In this document: positions 1 to 8,344 of the stretch, in pieces
Layout: each line of letters starts with the position of its first letter
Numbering within the stretch: the first letter of the stretch is position 1
NCBI GenBank assembly: GCA_910576815.1
Contig: CAJTKA010000001.1
Span: 132,613-196,612 of the forward strand
Direction of reading: 5' to 3'
Length of the DNA stretch: 64,000 nt
Source of the DNA: an uncultured Lachnospiraceae bacterium
GTDB taxonomy: Bacteria; Bacillota; Clostridia; Lachnospirales; Lachnospiraceae
The notes under the pieces: generated by a model
The model's input: only the letters and a program-made list of their open reading frames with translations
Told to the model about the DNA's origin: nothing
The model's database searches: none
Program-made: the position numbers and the translations under genes

Positions 1-1571
1 TTTACGGTCACGCACAGAGAGCAGATGGTCACTATGATCATGAACGCCATGGGCAAAAGGAACATCTTGTTGTTCTTACCCACATTCTTCAGCCAGGTAG
101 CGACTGCCAGAAGGCCGATGCCCGCAAGCAGCTGGTTCGCCGCGCCAAACAGGCCCCAAATCTTGGAGTAACCCGTCATGCCCAACGCAATGCCGAGGAT
201 CACGGTGATAATAGTCGCCACATAAGGATTCACCAACGTCTTCTTCCAGCCTTCCTTAATATCATCCACGGTCTGTCCGGGCTCTAAGAAGAACTCCTGG
301 AACATGAAGCGCGCCAGACGGGTCGCCGTATCCAGAGAAGTCAAGCAGAATGCCGAATAGGTAAGCACCAGCAGCGTATTCAGCACTGCTACAACGCCCT
401 CGGAAGCAATGCCCGCATACATCTGAGAGATACCGCCTGCAAAGATTGCCGTTGCGCCTGCGGTGATGCCGTTCTTGTACGCAAAGTTGATGGCGCAGAC
501 CGTGATCACTGCCAGCACACACTCAAGAAGCATGCCGCCGTAAGCAATGGGCTTGGCGTCTGTCTCTTTATCGAGCTGCTTGGAGGTGGTTCCCGAAGAT
601 ACCAATGAGTGGAAACCGGAAATCGCGCCGCAGGCAACCGTGGTAAAGAGCACCGGGAACAGGAACTGTGTGCCGTTGCCGTTGTCTACTGCAAAGCCGT
701 TGAAGGCCGCCAGACCGTCACCGCCGCCCATGCCTGCATGGGAAATGATAACGCCCACCAACGCCACCGCCAGCATCGCATAAAGCAGGAAAGAACTCAG
801 ATAGTCACGGGGCTGCAAGAGGATCCACACCGGCGTCACCGATGCTACCGCAATATAAATACCCACAATGATCATCCATGTCTTGGTAGTCAGATAAATC
901 GGGTGGAAATTCATACCGATCGCCATACAGATCGCAATTGCAACCACACCAAGGATGGTGGAAACCGCCATCGATGCGTTGCGGCGGTATACCATGAAAC
1001 CGAACGCGATCGCGATCATAATAAACAGCAGGGATACCATCGCGACAGATGCGTTTGTCGCAGAAGCTGCTTTATCGATCGCACCTGCATCGTCCACCAC
1101 TGCGCCAAAGGTGCTGGCCACGATGGATGCGAAGGCCGCAACCACCAAAAGCAGTGTCAGATACGCAAATGTGGTAAACAGCATTTTGGATTTCTTACCC
1201 ATATTGGTAGAGATGATCTCACCGATGGACTGTCCTTTGTGGCGGATGGATGCGAACAGCGCGCCAAAATCGTGAACGCCGCCGAAGAAAATACCGCCGA
1301 CCAGGATCCAAAGGACAACGGGAACCCAGCCAAACATCGCCGCACCGATCGGTCCGGTGATCGGTCCTGCTCCCGCAATGGAGGAGAAGTGATGGCCCAT
1401 CAGCACAGGCGCCTTGGCCGGTACATAGTCAACACCGTCTTCCATCTCATGAGCGGGCGTAGCCTTCTTGCTGTCGCCGACGCCCCATTGTTTGCACAGC
1501 CACCCGCCGTAAAATATGTAACCCAAAACGAGTACTGCGATACAGATGATTAACAGTAACAATGAATTCAT
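1..1571 (-). CDS. cstA: Carbon starvation protein A, partial (3' end outside window)
   Basis: Multi-pass membrane protein of the CstA family, which takes up peptides or pyruvate during nutrient limitation. The gene starts with ATG at 1571 behind a purine-rich GGAGGGAG site and runs off the left edge, so about 523 codons are visible. Translation gives a Gly/Ala-rich hydrophobic protein with family segments near the N-terminus such as APVLMGHHFSSIAGAGPITG, then IGEIIS and later GAANQLLA. It lies 18 bp downstream of a small unknown gene and probably shares its promoter at 2136-2164. Identification comes from recognised family motifs; substrate specificity cannot be told from sequence. Confidence 0.93.
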   Translation of the reverse strand, partial: MNSLLLLIICIAVLVLGYIFYGGWLCKQWGVGDSKKATPAHEMEDGVDYVPAKAPVLMGHHFSSIAGAGPITGPIGAAMFGWVPVVLWILVGGIFFGGVHDFGALFASIRHKGQSIGEIISTNMGKKSKMLFTTFAYLTLLLVVAAFASIVASTFGAVVDDAGAIDKAASATNASVAMVSLLFIMIAIAFGFMVYRRNASMAVSTILGVVAIAICMAIGMNFHPIYLTTKTWMIIVGIYIAVASVTPVWILLQPRDYLSSFLLYAMLAVALVGVIISHAGMGGGDGLAAFNGFAVDNGNGTQFLFPVLFTTVACGAISGFHSLVSSGTTSKQLDKETDAKPIAYGGMLLECVLAVITVCAINFAYKNGITAGATAIFAGGISQMYAGIASEGVVAVLNTLLVLTYSAFCLTSLDTATRLARFMFQEFFLEPGQTVDDIKEGWKKTLVNPYVATIITVILGIALGMTGYSKIWGLFGAANQLLAGIGLLAVATWLKNVGKNNKMFLLPMAFMIIVTICSLCVTV

Positions 1572-1589
1572 ACAAATACTCCCTCCTTC

Positions 1590-2102
1590 TTATTTTTTGG
1601 TATATAATACCTTTTTCAAAATTTTCGCCGTCGTGCGGCCGGCGCGGTTGCTTATGATACGGTCAGTATCCCTGATGACCGCCGCCATGTGAAAATCCAT
1701 CCAGCCGTGCAGTGAAAAATGAAAACTTTTGTAAATGTGACACTTTTTTAAGGCCTTTGCCGCCTCCTCATCGCAGATATCACAAACGATAATGGGGGTG
1801 ATATATGAATACATATGTCCCGGCCCGATGTTAAGACGGGACATGCCGTCCTCAAAGGCTTCTTTCCTGCACTGCTCAAATACTTCCAAAGTCAGATGCG
1901 AAACGTCAAAAAGATAGATAAATTCCTCACTGTCCGCAGCCCAGAGCGATACCTTTTTGGAGACCATGTACTTCTCGGCATGTTCATAATATTCACAAAG
2001 AGCCCGCAAAGGCTCTCTGGAAGTCTCATAATCCGTGATGTCATAGTAAGCCTGATAGCTTTTCAATAAAATATCTATGATTTCTTTTCTTGAATCTTTC
2101 AT
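1590..2102 (-). CDS. Hypothetical protein, 170 aa, cstA partner
   Basis: I do not recognise a named family. The protein is soluble and mixed alpha/beta, without signal peptide or membrane segment, and ends in a basic tail. Its middle has a His/Cys-containing stretch (ITPIIVCDICDEEAAKALKKC) followed by SFHFSLHGWMDFHMAAV, which could be a metal or ligand site, but that is a guess. The ATG has a good GAGGGAAT ribosome site. It is the first gene of a two-gene unit with cstA, with a sigma-A-type promoter just upstream. A role linked to CstA expression or function is inferred only from position. Confidence 0.8.
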   Translation of the reverse strand: MKDSRKEIIDILLKSYQAYYDITDYETSREPLRALCEYYEHAEKYMVSKKVSLWAADSEEFIYLFDVSHLTLEVFEQCRKEAFEDGMSRLNIGPGHMYSYITPIIVCDICDEEAAKALKKCHIYKSFHFSLHGWMDFHMAAVIRDTDRIISNRAGRTTAKILKKVLYTKK

Positions 2103-2135
2103 ATTCCCTCAGTTTTTCCAAATCCCATACTATAT

Positions 2136-2164
2136 ATAGTATCATCTTATCCTTTTATTTACAA
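2136..2164 (-). promoter_or_regulatory. Sigma-A-type promoter for the 170-aa gene and cstA
   Basis: On the minus strand TTGTAA (2159-2164) and TACTAT (2136-2141) are separated by exactly 17 bases, about 35 bases upstream of the start codon at 2102. Inferred from hexamer match and spacing only. Confidence 0.55.
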
Positions 2165-2207
2165 GATATTTTATTTTGCCCCAGACAGACCGTTTCAGCG
2201 CATCCCT

Positions 2208-3116
2208 TTAGAGGATTTCCAGCAGATGCTCAAAATACGCAGGCAAGGGTGCCTCCACCTCTACATATGCCCCGCTCCCCGGATGGAGAAAGCCCAGCTT
2301 ATGCGCATGCAATGTTTGTCCTTCCAGATAAAAAGGCGTCTTTCTCGCCCCGTAGACCTCATCTCCCAGCAAAGGATGGCCGATGGAAGTCATATGAACC
2401 CTGATCTGGTGCGTGCGTCCTGTTTCCAAGCGGCATTCTATATAAGTGTAGTCTCGAAATCTTTTTAATACCTGATAGTGTGTGACGGCCGCCTTTCCAT
2501 TCTTTTCATTGACCGCCATCCGCTTCCTGTCGCGTTCATCTCTGCCGATGGGTGCGTCTACCGTGCCCTCCTCATCCTCTAAAACACCATGCACGATTGC
2601 ACGATAGGTGCGATTGAGGGAATGTTCTTTGAGCTGGGCCGCAATTTTCCTGTGCGCCTGATCGTTCTTACAAACGATCAAAGATCCTGTGGTGTCCCTG
2701 TCGATACGGTGAACAATACCAGGTCGCAGGACCCCATTGATGCCCGAAAGCTGCCCTTTACAATGCCAGAGCACCGCATTTACCAGCGTACCGTTCAAGT
2801 GTCCGGGCGCAGGATGCACCACCATGCCCTTTGGCTTATCCACCACCAGCACATCCTCATCTTCATAAAGAACGGACAGCGGGATATCCTCCGCCGCGAC
2901 CTCGGGTTCCACCGCCTCCGGAATCAAAAAAGAGACCTCGTCGTCGACCCTCAGCCGATAGCCGGCTTTTGCTGGTTTTTCATTGACGGATACCTGTCCG
3001 TCTCTAATGCACTTTTGAATATAGGAGCGGGAAAGCCCGGAAACTGCAGCCACCAGCCATACATCAAGCCGCTCCTCGTCCTCTCCCACCCCGATCTGAT
3101 AGCTAAATTGGTTCAT
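2208..3116 (-). CDS. rluD: RluA/RluD-family ribosomal RNA pseudouridine synthase
   Basis: Converts specific uridines to pseudouridine, probably in 23S rRNA. An N-terminal S4 RNA-binding domain (about residues 10-70, with SRSYIQKCIRDGQV) is followed by the catalytic domain with the family signature HRIDRDTTGSLIV, whose Asp is the catalytic nucleophile, and later the R-TGRTHQIRVH motif. Length of 302 aa is normal. I chose the ATG at 3116 because GGGGGA lies four bases upstream; a TTG four codons earlier is less likely. It is followed upstream by lspA and aroB in a compact run. The exact target uridines cannot be assigned between RluD and other RluA subfamilies. Confidence 0.93.
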   Translation of the reverse strand: MNQFSYQIGVGEDEERLDVWLVAAVSGLSRSYIQKCIRDGQVSVNEKPAKAGYRLRVDDEVSFLIPEAVEPEVAAEDIPLSVLYEDEDVLVVDKPKGMVVHPAPGHLNGTLVNAVLWHCKGQLSGINGVLRPGIVHRIDRDTTGSLIVCKNDQAHRKIAAQLKEHSLNRTYRAIVHGVLEDEEGTVDAPIGRDERDRKRMAVNEKNGKAAVTHYQVLKRFRDYTYIECRLETGRTHQIRVHMTSIGHPLLGDEVYGARKTPFYLEGQTLHAHKLGFLHPGSGAYVEVEAPLPAYFEHLLEIL

Positions 3117-3157
3117 CTGATCCCCCAACTGCAGAGAATACTTCTTTCCAAGCGTTG

Positions 3158-3685
3158 TTATTTGAGTTCCCGATATCGTTTCTGCTTAAAGCTGATAAAG
3201 CTCAGATCCTTCTCCCGATAGACAAACAGGAGCAGAAAAATCAGTATTACCGCAGAGACTGTCGCATAGATGTCTGCCACATTGAAAATCGGGAAATTGA
3301 TCCGCACAAAATAGATAAAGTCTACCACGTAATCATAGCGCACACGATCAATCATATTGCCGATACAGCCCGCAACGATCAGACTAAGTAAAAAATGCAG
3401 GATCGTATATTTCTTATGGTCAGGCACCTTTAAGAGCACATAATTCGCTACGCACAAAATGACCACAGCCACAAAGACAAAAAACACTTTCTGGTTCGGG
3501 AGCATGCCAAAGGCCGCGCCCTGATTCTCCAGATAATTCAGCTCCAAAATCCCGTTGATCAGATTATAAGCCGGTTTATCTTTCAAATAGATCACCGCCT
3601 GTCTTTTAGTATATTGATCAAAAATGATCAGGGCCGTGATCATCAACATATCAAGCAAGAGAAACAGTTTTTTCTTTAGGCTCAT
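3158..3685 (-). CDS. lspA: Lipoprotein signal peptidase II
   Basis: Membrane aspartyl protease that removes the signal peptide from diacylglyceryl-modified prolipoproteins. The 175-aa protein has four predicted membrane spans. Both family catalytic Asp motifs are visible: the GNMIDRVRYDYVVDFI segment, and F-NVADIYATV near the C-terminus. The ENQGAAFGM motif in the first half also fits. Its ATG overlaps the aroB stop by four bases (ATGA), so translation is likely coupled. A possible client is the lipoprotein-type DacF encoded at 8345-9304. Confidence 0.96.
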   Translation of the reverse strand: MSLKKKLFLLLDMLMITALIIFDQYTKRQAVIYLKDKPAYNLINGILELNYLENQGAAFGMLPNQKVFFVFVAVVILCVANYVLLKVPDHKKYTILHFLLSLIVAGCIGNMIDRVRYDYVVDFIYFVRINFPIFNVADIYATVSAVILIFLLLFVYREKDLSFISFKQKRYRELK

Positions 3686-4791
3686 TGTTTTGCATCCTCA
3701 TCCGTAAACAGGATCTCTCCTATCGCCGCAAGGAGCTCCTCGTCGGTAACGCTCCTGTCGATCACTGCTTTGCCGACTTTCTTTAAGAGTACAAATTTGA
3801 TCTGTCCGCCATCCATCTTTTTGTCCGACTTGGTCAATGAAAGAATCTCCTGCGGATCGATATCCTCTATGCTGATCGGCAGGTTGAACGGCACGAACAT
3901 ATCCCGCACCTCGTAATATTCTTCCATGGAAAGATTTCCGCGCTTCCAGGAGATAAACGCCGCCGCTACCATGCCAAGAGCGATACATTCCCCGTGCATC
4001 AGCGCAAAATTCCTAGCCTTTTCAATGGCGTGGCCAATCGTATGTCCAAAATTCAAGAGCGCCCTGTCGCCTTTCTCAGTGGGATCCTTTTCCACCACCA
4101 GCTTCTTAATCCCGCAGCTTCGTTCCACCATTTCCATAAGCGTACCCATATCCCGGTCATGAATCTCATACATATGATCGAGGAGCCACTCATAATACAA
4201 GGCATCCTTGATCAGTCCATGCTTCATCACCTCGGCAAAGCCCGCATAAAACTGCCTGTCGTCCAGTTCCTTTAAGGCGCCGACATTCATATAAACCAGC
4301 CTGGGCATGTTAAAAGCGCCTACCATATTTTTGTAACCGTCAAAATCCACGCCTGTCTTACCGCCAATGCTGCTGTCCGACTGTGCGATCAGCGTGGTGG
4401 GAATTTGTACAAAATCCACGCCCCGCAGGTAGGTCGCCGCCGCAAAACCCGTGATATCGCCCACCACGCCACCGCCGAGGGCAATGAGAAGATCCTTTCT
4501 GTCAAATTTCTCCTCGATCAGATGCCGATAGATTTCCCGCACCGTATCCAGGGTCTTACTCTCCTCCCCGGCAGGAAAGGCGTGCACGATCAACTTTTTA
4601 CAATGCACTGTAAGCAGAGACGATACTTCGTCTGCAAAAAGGCGTTCCGTATTGGTATCACATATGATAGCGAGTTTTCGCTCCTCAATCCCCAAATCGG
4701 CAAGCTCATCCGCAAGGAGCGCAAAATCTTCCGTAAATACAATGTCATAACAGGGTTTCTTCTCATAGTTGATTGTCATTCGATTCGCCAT
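3682..4791 (-). CDS. aroB: 3-dehydroquinate synthase
   Basis: Second step of the shikimate pathway, converting DAHP to 3-dehydroquinate with NAD and a divalent metal. At 369 aa it has normal length. The nucleotide-binding loop (GGGVVGDITGFAAATYLRG), the IPTTLIAQSDSSIGGKTGVD segment, and the metal-binding HGLIKDA and NFGHTIGHAIE motifs are all present. The ATG at 4791 has a strong GGAGGAACAAT site. It overlaps lspA by four bases. It is separated from sepF upstream by the terminator-like hairpin at 4829-4855, so it may have its own promoter in that short gap. Confidence 0.97.
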   Translation of the reverse strand: MANRMTINYEKKPCYDIVFTEDFALLADELADLGIEERKLAIICDTNTERLFADEVSSLLTVHCKKLIVHAFPAGEESKTLDTVREIYRHLIEEKFDRKDLLIALGGGVVGDITGFAAATYLRGVDFVQIPTTLIAQSDSSIGGKTGVDFDGYKNMVGAFNMPRLVYMNVGALKELDDRQFYAGFAEVMKHGLIKDALYYEWLLDHMYEIHDRDMGTLMEMVERSCGIKKLVVEKDPTEKGDRALLNFGHTIGHAIEKARNFALMHGECIALGMVAAAFISWKRGNLSMEEYYEVRDMFVPFNLPISIEDIDPQEILSLTKSDKKMDGGQIKFVLLKKVGKAVIDRSVTDEELLAAIGEILFTDEDAKQ

Positions 4792-4828
4792 ATTGTTCCT
4801 CCCAAAATCGTCATTCGGATGTCAAGAA

Positions 4829-4855
4829 AAATCGAGTGCGTTAGGCACCCGATTT
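4829..4855 (-). terminator. Rho-independent terminator after sepF
   Basis: An 11-base stem (4829-4839 with 4845-4855, one G-T pair) with a five-base loop. On the minus strand it is followed by TTTTTCTT. T-rich sequence on the other side (4853-4863) would also let it work in the plus direction. Confidence 0.75.
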
Positions 4856-4882
4856 CTTTTTTTCTGAACAAGCAAGGTTTCT

Positions 4883-5374
4883 TTAGAAGCCGTTGTCAAT
4901 CGGCACATCAAAAGATCCTGACAGGATATCCTGAAAATCTCCGGAAATATCCACGCTTGCCGGTGTAATAATAAAAATGTAGTGTGATATCTTTTGTAAA
5001 TTGCCGGAAATCGCAAAGCAGGAACCGGAAGTAAAATCGATGATGCGCTGGGCAATATCAACATCAAGCCCCTCCAGATTCAAGACTACCGTCCTGTTAG
5101 CCAAAAGCGTTTCTGTGATTTCTCTGGCATCTTCTACGGTGGTGGGTTTGATTACGCAGACTTCCATGCCACCGCCCATTTTTTTTGTCTGACGAAGCGG
5201 CGTCACCTTGGGCGTAAGCTTTCTGACCTTGTCCTCCTCCGCAGCGTCATTCTCCTTTATCGTTGGTTTTCTCGCAGGCATCGGATCTTCATCATAAAAA
5301 TCGTCATCGTAGTATCCGTCGTCCTCTTCCTCGCTCAGTTTCATGGCGCTGATAAACTTGTCCATAACACCCAT
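4883..5374 (-). CDS. sepF: Cell division protein SepF
   Basis: Cytoplasmic protein that bundles FtsZ and tethers it to the membrane. The N-terminal amphipathic helix (MDKFISAMKLSEEEDD) is followed by an acidic, Tyr/Asp-rich linker and the DUF552 core (about residues 70-155), with CVIKPTTVEDAREI, ANRTVVLNLEG and RIIDFTSGSCFAI. I start at ATG 5374 because GGAGG lies nine bases upstream; an ATG three codons earlier overlaps that site. It follows yggS, the usual neighbour in Firmicutes, after a 180-base gap with a palindromic element. Length of about 163 aa is typical. Confidence 0.95.
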   Translation of the reverse strand: MGVMDKFISAMKLSEEEDDGYYDDDFYDEDPMPARKPTIKENDAAEEDKVRKLTPKVTPLRQTKKMGGGMEVCVIKPTTVEDAREITETLLANRTVVLNLEGLDVDIAQRIIDFTSGSCFAISGNLQKISHYIFIITPASVDISGDFQDILSGSFDVPIDNGF

Positions 5375-5418
5375 CTGTAACATCCTCCATACTGAATTTG
5401 CTTAACTTTTCTGTAACA

Positions 5419-5536
5419 TATAAGCAGATTCGAAATGCTTCGCATTTCTCATTCGCGTTGCTCGTCAGAAACCGTTACAGCCAGTCCTGTGTGCAAGCAC
5501 ACGTTCTGTCTATAACGTTTTCTGACTCTGCTTATA
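5419..5536. repeat. Multi-branched palindromic element between yggS and sepF
   Basis: Closed by a perfect 10-base inverted repeat (5419-5428 with 5527-5536). Inside are a 7-base hairpin (5432-5438 with 5442-5448), an 8-base stem (5464-5471 with 5519-5526) continued by a 5-base stem (5473-5477 with 5513-5517), and an apical 6-base stem (5489-5494 with 5497-5502). The nested stems would form a three-way junction. It lies in the yggS-sepF spacer and would sit in the sepF 5' leader. Function unknown. Confidence 0.6.
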
Positions 5537-5553
5537 CGCGCACGTTATGTATA

Positions 5554-6255
5554 CTAAATACTCCCGTAATTTCTTTCTCCAAAGATGCCCGTTCCGACTC
5601 TGATGTAGGTCGCGCCCTCTGAAATCGCGACTTCGTAGTCCCCGGTCATACCCATCGAAAGTTCCTCCATAAAAACATTATCAATGTTTTTATGTATTAT
5701 GTCAACATAAATTTTTTTTATTTTTTCAAAATATGGTCTATTTTCTTCCGCATCCTCTACATATGGTGCTATGGTCATCAAGCCTCTTACCCGTATATGC
5801 GGCATTTGGGCAATCTCTTTTACCAGTTCCAAAACACTCTCAGGCGTTACTCCAAACTTGCTCTCCTCCCCTGCTACATTGACTTCTATCAGGATATTTA
5901 CCGTCCTTTCGTGCTTCGCCGCCTCCTTCTCGATTTCCTGCACCAGTCGCAGGGAATCGACGCTGTGGATCAAAAAGACCTTATCCACGATATATTTTAC
6001 CTTATTGCGCTGAAGGTGCCCGATCATGTGCCAGCGGATATCTTTCGGCAAAGCTTCGTATTTCTCCACCAACTCCTGTACCTTATTCTCTCCAAAATCC
6101 CGACAGCCACAGGCGTACGCCTCCTCTAAATCAGGCAGCGGCTTCGTTTTACTCACCGCGATCAACTTCACATCCGCTGCCGCCCGCCCGCTCTTTTCGC
6201 AGATCTCCGCTATGCGTTCCCGTACATTCTCCAAATTTCCCTTGATTTCCGACAT
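5554..6255 (-). CDS. yggS: YggS-family pyridoxal phosphate homeostasis protein
   Basis: Single-domain TIM-barrel PLP-binding protein that helps maintain vitamin B6 and amino acid balance; no enzyme activity is established for the family. Residue motifs fit: LIAVSKTKP carries the PLP-binding Lys, then FGENKVQEL, WHMIGHLQRNK, and the C-terminal SMGMTGDYEVAISEGATYIRVGTGIFG. Length is 233 aa from the ATG at 6255, chosen because GAGGG lies upstream and the family start aligns there. It precedes sepF, a conserved arrangement. Confidence 0.95.
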   Translation of the reverse strand: MSEIKGNLENVRERIAEICEKSGRAAADVKLIAVSKTKPLPDLEEAYACGCRDFGENKVQELVEKYEALPKDIRWHMIGHLQRNKVKYIVDKVFLIHSVDSLRLVQEIEKEAAKHERTVNILIEVNVAGEESKFGVTPESVLELVKEIAQMPHIRVRGLMTIAPYVEDAEENRPYFEKIKKIYVDIIHKNIDNVFMEELSMGMTGDYEVAISEGATYIRVGTGIFGERNYGSI

Positions 6256-6277
6256 TTTATTTCCCTCATATTTGCGC

Positions 6278-6320
6278 AGGATGCTAAGGCATCCTCCTGA
6301 TTGAACGGTCACGTTCAATC
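6278..6320. repeat. Tandem perfect hairpins in the hlyD-yggS spacer
   Basis: Two adjacent palindromes: AGGATGC/GCATCCT (6278-6284 with 6289-6295, loop of four) and TGATTGAACG/CGTTCAATCA (10 bases, 6297-6306 with 6311-6320, loop GTCA). They lie directly after the stop of the HlyD-like gene with no T-run, so a simple terminator is not supported. They may be RNA processing or stability structures. Confidence 0.55.
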
Positions 6321-6327
6321 ACTCGAT

Positions 6328-7722
6328 TCACTCGTATATAAATTCATTATCGTTCACCGTCTGTGCATCCAATACAATATAATCATACACATTCAGCCCG
6401 TAAACCGTATTGGACTTCACCACGGAATACTCCTCATTCTGATACAATACACTGATCTGCTTGAAATCTGCATACCCTTTATTGATATTATAAACACCCT
6501 CCAACGTACCGGTCTTGCCGATGGCATATTTCTCTCCCGTCTCCGGCATGACGATGTAACTGTTTCGCCTGAGTACCGTGTTATCCAGATAATATTCCGT
6601 TTCTGTCTCCTCGTAGATCTCCGTCTCCACAAACTGTGTGGTGGCTGTACCTTCGTCCGTATAGGTCTCAAGCAGTACACCGTCCCCACCGTTTACACCG
6701 CCTCTTGTCACATAGGCTTTAGGTACGATGAAAAACTCCTTTTTCACGATGGCGGAATTCGGGATCTTTAATCCTTTTTCCTCCTCCAATAAAAGTTCTA
6801 TGTCGATAAACCGCTCTGTACAAAAAGTGATCATGGAATTGGTAAAGGTCAAAGCCACGAAAGTGTCTCCCGCTTCGTTCGTGTAACAGCTCACCTGTCC
6901 CCAGGCCGTATACTGATTTTTTAGAAACCGCACCTCCACATATTCCTTTTCCATAAGATCATCCGCCAGGGCTTTTTCCACCGGAATGATGATAGACCAA
7001 TCCTCCGACATGGAAAGCTTGTACACCGGATCTCCTGCGGCAACCAAACTGTTGTTCACCAAATAATTACGCTCATATGCCTCCTCGTCAAAAAGTTCCT
7101 TCGTCATGTCCTCCAGCGTAAGTTCCTCGTAACCGTCCATGGAATAAAGCACGATTCCGCTCTTTCCGGCATATCGATAGTTGATGAGCGTTGTGCTCGA
7201 GGCGTCGTTTAAGGCATCGGCATTCTCAAGGATATTGTAATTGGCCAGCTTGACTGCCATACTCTCCATATTGTGACGAAAACTGTATACCTCGTCAAAA
7301 CGTTTCCTGTCAAATCCGTGCATAAAAGCAGTGATATCCGTTTTGAGCGCGGCCAGATCACTGTCCGAGAGAGAATTTTCCCCGTTTGCGCCAGCTTTGA
7401 TGTAATCTGACAAGCGTCCTGTTTCGTCCACGGTATAGATCAGATCACCCACTGCTGTACGTTCGCCCTCTCTGGCAAAATAATTGACATATCCGGCATC
7501 CTGACCGGTCACGATCTCCTCCTGTCTGAGAGCGATACCCCGATAGATACTGTTAGAAGTCAGAGAGCCTTCCTGTACACTGTAGCGCACGACGTGGTCT
7601 GTTCTAAAGTACATAAATACACAGATTACCACATAGACCAGGATCACGAAAAAAACCATCATGCCAATGTTTAAGTTAAGAGGTCTTCTGTATTTTCTGA
7701 TATTATTACGATTTTCTGCCAC
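6328..7722 (-). CDS. HlyD-like efflux adaptor / membrane-anchored protein
   Basis: 464-aa protein with a short basic N-terminus (NNIRKYRRPLNLNIG), one membrane span at about residues 20-42 and a long extracellular region. The early segment VQEGSLTSNSIYRGIALRQEE, the lipoyl-like GYVNYFAREGERTAVGDLIYTV, a helical middle and a beta-rich C-terminal half match HlyD/membrane-fusion adaptors. The GTG start at 7722 has GGAG six bases upstream. No ABC transporter or permease lies next to it, so it may work with a distant partner or in the cell envelope. It is positioned upstream of yggS-sepF. Function beyond the fold is inference. Confidence 0.75.
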   Translation of the reverse strand: MAENRNNIRKYRRPLNLNIGMMVFFVILVYVVICVFMYFRTDHVVRYSVQEGSLTSNSIYRGIALRQEEIVTGQDAGYVNYFAREGERTAVGDLIYTVDETGRLSDYIKAGANGENSLSDSDLAALKTDITAFMHGFDRKRFDEVYSFRHNMESMAVKLANYNILENADALNDASSTTLINYRYAGKSGIVLYSMDGYEELTLEDMTKELFDEEAYERNYLVNNSLVAAGDPVYKLSMSEDWSIIIPVEKALADDLMEKEYVEVRFLKNQYTAWGQVSCYTNEAGDTFVALTFTNSMITFCTERFIDIELLLEEEKGLKIPNSAIVKKEFFIVPKAYVTRGGVNGGDGVLLETYTDEGTATTQFVETEIYEETETEYYLDNTVLRRNSYIVMPETGEKYAIGKTGTLEGVYNINKGYADFKQISVLYQNEEYSVVKSNTVYGLNVYDYIVLDAQTVNDNEFIYE

Positions 7723-7779
7723 GGTGCGCTCCTAATCATAAATACATTGCTTTTTAAAACAGATTGTTAACAGATAAGA

Positions 7780-7813
7780 ATAAAACCCCGGAATAAGTCT
7801 TCCGAGGTTTTAT
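7780..7813 (-). terminator. Rho-independent terminator after the P-loop gene
   Basis: Stem of about 13 pairs with one mismatch (7780-7792 with 7801-7813), loop of eight, followed on the minus strand by a T-rich run (TTTTATTCTTATC). It separates the 139-aa gene from the HlyD-like gene. Confidence 0.75.
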
Positions 7814-7846
7814 GGAATTATCTATATGGATTCTTTTATGTACACT

Positions 7847-8266
7847 TTAGAGGGATACAATAACATTTTTACGAATGCTCTCGGGAAGTTCGCTCTCATC
7901 ACGGGATAAACTGATCACAAAATCCACGTGAAACTTTTCGCTGATCTTTTCGATCTTCGCCACGATCTGTTCCAGCTCGTCCTCCTTCATGCAGGCGATC
8001 TTCAAAAAGCTGTCAAAGTACATTTTCTGCAGATCGTGATCCTGAGAAATGATCCCGCAGATAAAGCCGATAAATTCATCACTGTCCGTCACCAGATATT
8101 CCGGCACGTCGATGAGTCGGATCTTATTATTTAACTCAAACATATGTTTCGTACTCTTGTCCAGATACACGACATTGCCCTGCGCGTCCTTGATCTCCAT
8201 ATTCACTTTATCCAATAAATGTTTGGTCTTGCCCTTTCCCTCTTTACCTACAATAAACTGAACCAT
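7847..8266 (-). CDS. Small P-loop protein of unknown function, 139 aa
   Basis: The N-terminus MVQFIVGKEGKGKTKHL contains a Walker A-like GxxGxGKT motif, suggesting nucleotide binding. A second strand GNVVYLDKST and a C-terminal VDFVISLSRDESELP (possible Walker B/sensor region) fit a small NTPase core. There is no membrane segment. It has its own near-consensus promoter (8311-8339) and a terminator, so it is monocistronic. Ribosome site AGGAGGGTATCGAC precedes ATG 8266. I cannot name a family with certainty; a role in shape or division is suggested only by neighbours. Confidence 0.8.
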   Translation of the reverse strand: MVQFIVGKEGKGKTKHLLDKVNMEIKDAQGNVVYLDKSTKHMFELNNKIRLIDVPEYLVTDSDEFIGFICGIISQDHDLQKMYFDSFLKIACMKEDELEQIVAKIEKISEKFHVDFVISLSRDESELPESIRKNVIVSL

Positions 8267-8310
8267 GTCGATACCCTCCTAGTGTAAAAATATTAAAATT
8301 CCCTTTCTCA

Positions 8311-8339
8311 ATTATACAGGAAAACTCCTAAAAAAACAA
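8311..8339 (-). promoter_or_regulatory. Sigma-A promoter for the P-loop gene
   Basis: TTGTTT (8334-8339) and a perfect TATAAT (8311-8316) on the minus strand, 17 bases apart, with a TG just before the -10. About 45 bases upstream of the start codon. Confidence 0.75.
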
Positions 8340-8344
8340 CTCCC

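Noticed and set aside
609..1553. Long plus-strand open frame over cstA
   Set aside because: Antisense shadow of a well-recognised membrane protein gene; the product is rich in His, Asn and Arg, as expected for such shadows.
4822..5067. 81-codon minus frame overlapping sepF
   Set aside because: Alternative frame of sepF running through its terminator; no ribosome site.
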